From assembly GCA_020353055.1 (NCBI GenBank), contig CP070686.1, positions 48,188-94,803 on the forward strand: 46,616 bases of DNA. The letters run 5' to 3'. Both the position numbers and the translations under genes were made by a program. The notes beneath the pieces were generated by a model that searched no databases, was not told where the DNA came from, and saw nothing but the letters and a program-made list of their open reading frames with translations. The DNA comes from Caldifarciminota bacterium. Its GTDB lineage: Bacteria > Hydrothermota > Tepidihabitantia > SM23-42. Position 1 is the first letter of the stretch. Every line of letters starts with the position of its first letter. Of this stretch, positions 42,489 to 46,616 are shown in pieces.

Positions 42489-43916
42489 TCATTTGGCAAT
42501 GCCGATCTGCACATTTCTAAATCTCGCCGGAGTCGTACCATGTCCTACGTACATAATTTGACCTGGCTCACCCTTGCCGCAATTGGGTGTCCCGTGCATA
42601 CGCCAGGAATTCTCATTGGCAACAGCATCGCAGTTATTCCAGAACTGAGGCGTAATTCCGGCGTAAGTAGGGTTCTTATAAACCTTCGTGAACTTACCGC
42701 GTTCGATCTTCTTCGCCATCTCACAACCAAATTGGAAGTTCAAACGCTTATCGTCTATTGACCATGATTTATTCGTCATCATAAAGACACCGTCATTCGT
42801 GTCATCGAGCATATCTTCGAACTTCCATTTACCCGGCTCAAGATTGATATTGGTCATACGGATCAACGGGATTCTATTCCAGCCATCCGCCCGCATCGCA
42901 CCGCTCGACCTGCTTTCAACAATCCCAGCGGTTTCGCGAGACGTCAGATAGCCCACAAACATACCATTTTTTATGAGGTATACGCGCTGCCCCGGCACGC
43001 CCTCATCATCCCAGCCAAAAGTCCCGAGACCACCCGGCACGGTCGCGTCAGCAACTATGCTAACCACATTCGAGCCGTACTGGAACCTTGCATATTTATC
43101 AGTAGTCAAGAAACTCGTCCCGGCATAGGAGGCTTCTGTTCCGAGCACTCGGTCGAGCTCTGCAGGATGCCCGCATGATTCATGTACCTGCAAAACCATC
43201 TGGTCATCGTTGATAATAACCGTCGTCTCCATTTGTGGACACTGCTCAGCGCCCAGAAGTATCAATGCTTCATCGGCAACTCTCGGTGCATTCTTGATGA
43301 AATCCATAGATCTAATGAACTCAAAGCCTTTTTGTGCATAATCGCCGTAGGACCGGAATTGAATATCACCCTTATCCATTGCGTAGGCTTTTATACTACC
43401 GCCTGAGAATAGAAAATCTTGGGCAATGAATGAACCATCGGTTGATGCAAAAAAGACCCTGTTCTTTCGGAATCTGAGCGCTGCCTCACTAATCTTAATT
43501 CTCTTATCCTTGCGCATTGCCTTATCGCACGAAAGGAGCAGATCGATCTTGTCGCTGAGCGAAATCTTAAAAGGATCGATCTCTACCCGCGTGCTGTAAA
43601 CACCCTGCTGAGACGGCAAGTCGGTCAATATAATGTCTTTTGATTTGACGGTCGCCGACGCAAGAGCGATTTTCAATGCATCTCTTACGATTTTACCAGC
43701 GACGTTTCTCTTGATCTCATTTGACGAAGCAAAACCCCAGGCTGAATTCTTCAGAACACGCACTCCGAAACCAACATCTGAATTATGTGTTATCGCTTCG
43801 ATAATACCGTTCTTCAGGACGATCGATTCGCTTTCCCGCATAACGACTCGTACATCGCCGTAATCAACTTTTTTTGATCTCAAATCATCAGCAACGCGCC
43901 TGGCAAATTCATCCAT
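42489..43916 (-). CDS. TldD/PmbA family metallopeptidase
   Basis: A 475-aa protein of the TldD type, which forms heterodimeric proteases with TldE/PmbA and processes peptides. The zinc motif is HESCGH (245-250), and the third ligand region is TPNCGKGEPGQ near the C-terminus. The PmbA/TldE partner is not in the window. The ATG follows AAAGGAG. Confidence 0.93.
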   Translation of the reverse strand: MDEFARRVADDLRSKKVDYGDVRVVMRESESIVLKNGIIEAITHNSDVGFGVRVLKNSAWGFASSNEIKRNVAGKIVRDALKIALASATVKSKDIILTDLPSQQGVYSTRVEIDPFKISLSDKIDLLLSCDKAMRKDKRIKISEAALRFRKNRVFFASTDGSFIAQDFLFSGGSIKAYAMDKGDIQFRSYGDYAQKGFEFIRSMDFIKNAPRVADEALILLGAEQCPQMETTVIINDDQMVLQVHESCGHPAELDRVLGTEASYAGTSFLTTDKYARFQYGSNVVSIVADATVPGGLGTFGWDDEGVPGQRVYLIKNGMFVGYLTSRETAGIVESRSSGAMRADGWNRIPLIRMTNINLEPGKWKFEDMLDDTNDGVFMMTNKSWSIDDKRLNFQFGCEMAKKIERGKFTKVYKNPTYAGITPQFWNNCDAVANENSWRMHGTPNCGKGEPGQIMYVGHGTTPARFRNVQIGIAK

Positions 43917-43987
43917 TAGAACTCCTTTGCATTAATATATTCAATTTCCCACGGAAATCAAGACAGATATGAGAAAAATGAGCACCT

Positions 43988-45280
43988 TCATTTATCATAT
44001 GCGGGAAATTCTAAGCTGAATGTGGTACCCTTACCTTTCTTAGACACGACTTCGACCCTTCCTCCGTGTTCCTCAATTACTTTTCTCACATACGCTAAAC
44101 CAAGTCCCATACCCTCTGCCTTTCTGGTAAAGAAGGGATTGAAAATCATGTCTAATTCACGCTCTTCCACACCTACACCACTATCTGTGATCGAAAGAAT
44201 CATTGATTCGTCTTTTCTGCCGGCCACGATCTCGATCTGTCCCTTACCCCTGATAGCCTCTTTTGCATTCTTAAGCAAATTTGTTACAGCAACGGTGAGG
44301 AGTTCGTGATCACCTTTTACCGGTAGGGGTTCGTGTGTCCTCTTTATGATCAAGCGGATCCTCTTCGGAATCGACACTCTCTCGAGTGCATCATCCAAAA
44401 CTCTACTCAAATGCACGCGGGAAACATTCAGACTCAGTGGTTTTGAATATTCGAGGATGCGCGTGATCAATTCCTCCATGTTTCGACATTCCTTGGCTAT
44501 CTCAGAACCTGGTTTTTTTCCCTTTTCCACGAGTCGCGCCAGACCAATAATCGCACCCAGTGAGTTCCGAAATTCATGAGCGATATATGCCGAGAATTCA
44601 ACTAGCATCTGTTCCCGCATTCTAAGTTTACGGTACACCTCATTGAAAGTCGCCGAGACAAAATCTTCCTTCTTTATCTCGATACCGAATTCGCGAGCGA
44701 GATTGGTCACGTAGCGCATGGGTAAAAACAGATTACGGATCAGGAAGAACCCCAGAAAACTGGTAAAAATGAGTGAAATCGTTATGTAAAATATGTGCCA
44801 GCGGAACATATTACCGAGAATAATTGAGTAGGCAGGTACCAGTGATACATATATGTACACAGGAGGGTCCGCACTCGCGTATAAGAAATCGTTGTCCTTT
44901 TGAATTAGTTCCTGAGTCATCGGCATTTTCTCGAAACTGTCGAGGAAATCAAAATCACCAAGTGAAGACATAATATTGAAATGGGACCAGGAGTCGTAGA
45001 TGCGTCTGCCAAGCGTATCAGTAACGACAAGATGGGCAATATTGAACGAACGTCCAAGATTCCTCAAAAGAAAACTCAGTTCGCGGCCATCATAATTGCT
45101 TTTCAAATAACCACGACATACACTCGTAATTGCCAGGATATTACTCCGCTCATAGTTCACGAACTCATTCCTGAATTGAAAACTGATATACAGATTAAAA
45201 ACTGCTACGAAAAGGATGAGTACGATGAAGGTAGTCGCTACAGCACCAATATCACGTGGATACGAGCCGCCGAATTTCAC
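43988..45280 (-). CDS. Sensor histidine kinase
   Basis: A 430-aa kinase. Two transmembrane helices (about 12-35 and 160-184) flank a periplasmic sensor of about 125 residues. A HisKA domain with AHEFRN (H235 as phosphoacceptor) and a HATPase with NLLKNAKEAI, DSGVGV and GMGLGLAYV follow. The start is a GTG with GGAG 8 nt upstream. No response regulator adjoins it. Confidence 0.92.
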   Translation of the reverse strand: MKFGGSYPRDIGAVATTFIVLILFVAVFNLYISFQFRNEFVNYERSNILAITSVCRGYLKSNYDGRELSFLLRNLGRSFNIAHLVVTDTLGRRIYDSWSHFNIMSSLGDFDFLDSFEKMPMTQELIQKDNDFLYASADPPVYIYVSLVPAYSIILGNMFRWHIFYITISLIFTSFLGFFLIRNLFLPMRYVTNLAREFGIEIKKEDFVSATFNEVYRKLRMREQMLVEFSAYIAHEFRNSLGAIIGLARLVEKGKKPGSEIAKECRNMEELITRILEYSKPLSLNVSRVHLSRVLDDALERVSIPKRIRLIIKRTHEPLPVKGDHELLTVAVTNLLKNAKEAIRGKGQIEIVAGRKDESMILSITDSGVGVEERELDMIFNPFFTRKAEGMGLGLAYVRKVIEEHGGRVEVVSKKGKGTTFSLEFPAYDK

Positions 45281-45335
45281 AGATTATCTCCACCCGATGC
45301 GCACAGCTCATTTGCTTTGCACATAAGAAGACGCC

Positions 45336-46616
45336 TCACCTTATTATGGTTAAGCGGCCTGTTCGCCTCTCGACTTTGTCGCCTTGTATCTCGATGACGT
45401 ACAAGTACATACCGCTCACCACATCTTCATTTCCCTCGTTCTTCAAATCCCAGAAAGCCCTTCGTCCATAACGGTCTATCTCATAAGGCTCGGTATCGAG
45501 CACTCTTACCCGTTCGGCAGCCAAGTTGTAAATGGTCACCTTGAATTCGGGAAATTGATTGGCCAATTCTACTGTGTCAGAAGGCAGATACGAAATAATC
45601 ACCTTCTCACCCCACGATGGTTCTCGGTCAGCACGGTACGGGTTGGGCAGTGAGTAAATACTACCCAGTAAAACAGGCGTCACCCAGAACGAAGCCCTCA
45701 TGATCGAATCGGGCGGGCCGATATCATACACCCAGACTCCGGTCGGATTGCCCGCGTAGTCCAGGCTCGCGGGCCGTGATGTATCACCGAAACCATACTC
45801 GCTGTTCTTCCACAAGTCGTTAGCACTTCCTAAATCATGCAGCAGGTAACTGAGGTCTCCATCAGCCTGCATGACGCCGACCAGGGGATGACTTTCATCG
45901 CTATTACTCCCTTTTGAATCATCGACATGCAAAATGAGAAGACCATCCCCGGGAAGGCTCTGGTCAAATCCCCGGCGGAATCGGTTTTCAACCAAAAAAT
46001 ACTCGCCCATGGTTCCCGGGTATTCCCAATTTGGACCGCCAGGGTCTTCAAGTAACCGGACCGCAAACGGATTGCATGAGGCGCAAGGAACATCTTGGTT
46101 CTCGAGTCTTGACACGCCGATCCTATCGACTGCCACGGGGTCGACAAATCCGAGTTGATACTTGGACCAGGCACAAAGATGGGTCGGCGATGAACCCGGA
46201 ATCGCCCGGTCATTTACCCTGCCCCAAGAACCGGCACCCATAAGGCCAAAAAGACCAATGCCAAATGTGGAATAGTCGGTATCATAAAGATCAGTCAGTC
46301 CGAGAATATGTCCGAATTCATGGGCGAAGACGCCAACCGTAATACGGCCGGTATACAATTCAAATCTTTCCGGCTCCATAGAATAATAATCAACGTACAC
46401 GCCATCATCCGTCAGGTATGCCGAAGGACAGCCAGTACCCGTGTTCGAAAGTTGCCATTGATGGGACCAGATATGCGCGGTATAACCGGGAAACCCCTCC
46501 TCTGCACCAGGCCCGGCATGGACCAGAAATACCACATCAACCGTATCATTACCATCTTCATCGAATTGTGAGAAATCAATCGACGGATCAGCAAGGCTGC
46601 AGGCTGCCCAGACGAC
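45336..46616 (-). CDS. M6-family secreted metalloprotease (partial, 5' end outside)
   Basis: The open frame continues to the right window edge, so the start lies outside. The upstream part reads DFSQFDEDGNDTVDVVFLVH, typical of the M6 (immune inhibitor A-like) catalytic domain. The zinc site is HEFGHILGLTDLYD. Then come a Gly-rich region (GLMGAGSWG), a linker and a FlgD-like beta tail (SLPNPYRADREPSWGEKV, FKVTIYNLAAERVRVL, VSGMYLYVIEI) that probably directs secretion or surface anchoring. Confidence 0.9.
   Translation of the reverse strand, partial: VVWAACSLADPSIDFSQFDEDGNDTVDVVFLVHAGPGAEEGFPGYTAHIWSHQWQLSNTGTGCPSAYLTDDGVYVDYYSMEPERFELYTGRITVGVFAHEFGHILGLTDLYDTDYSTFGIGLFGLMGAGSWGRVNDRAIPGSSPTHLCAWSKYQLGFVDPVAVDRIGVSRLENQDVPCASCNPFAVRLLEDPGGPNWEYPGTMGEYFLVENRFRRGFDQSLPGDGLLILHVDDSKGSNSDESHPLVGVMQADGDLSYLLHDLGSANDLWKNSEYGFGDTSRPASLDYAGNPTGVWVYDIGPPDSIMRASFWVTPVLLGSIYSLPNPYRADREPSWGEKVIISYLPSDTVELANQFPEFKVTIYNLAAERVRVLDTEPYEIDRYGRRAFWDLKNEGNEDVVSGMYLYVIEIQGDKVERRTGRLTIIR

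Overview
The window comes from a diderm (LPS-bearing) bacterium that is probably uncultivated. LpxC and LpxD, a BamD-like lipoprotein and barrel-type outer-membrane proteins show an outer membrane. Secreted peptidases of families M1 and M6 end in FlgD/type IX-like C-terminal beta domains. Together with the intergenic repeats this recalls FCB-like candidate phyla such as WOR-3. That placement is inference; the 16S 5' end at the left edge could test it. Gene content is chromosomal housekeeping. I see no prophage, transposase, CRISPR array or defence island.

Layout. 1-2763 (-): a GlgC plus an apparently inactivated GlgC paralogue, followed by the start of a 16S gene with its own consensus promoter. 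3147-10877: an EamA transporter, a DUF1028-TPR protein, an alkaline-phosphatase-superfamily hydrolase, an exported M1 peptidase and a DUF5916 barrel protein. 11060-14604 (-): a sodium:solute symporter with a 39-aa accessory ORF, an ABC-2 exporter, and a structured RNA with its own promoter and terminator. 14914-19558: a lipoprotein, then (-) tatA, tRNA-Ser, two PASTA proteins, rpe and ffh. 19698-23176 (+): a membrane protein, era, an adenosine-specific kinase and a barrel protein. 23352-27182 (-): lpxD, lpxC and an oligopeptidase B-like enzyme. 27426-32272 (+): Mth938-like protein, MEMO/AMMECR1 fusion, larB, larC, ECF sigma and anti-sigma. 32314-38148 (+): a beta-CASP nuclease, a DUF2520 protein, and an Ig/VWA/small-export trio. 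38171-46616 (-): pyrE, pyrF, pyrD, pyrK, a TPR lipoprotein, TldD, a histidine kinase and an M6 protease cut by the window edge.

The most striking signal is regulatory. Fifteen promoters with near-consensus TTGACA and TATAAT boxes can be read directly, and 13 of them have a spacer of exactly 16 bp. In seven of the 15 the -10 box is followed after 5-6 nt by the ATG or GTG of the gene, with no Shine-Dalgarno. This implies leaderless mRNAs on classical sigma-70 promoters, and it corrects several start codons. Other genes here have ordinary Shine-Dalgarno leaders, so two initiation modes appear to coexist. Intergenic gaps also carry two degenerate repeat families, including an exact 29-nt copy pair 24 kb apart.
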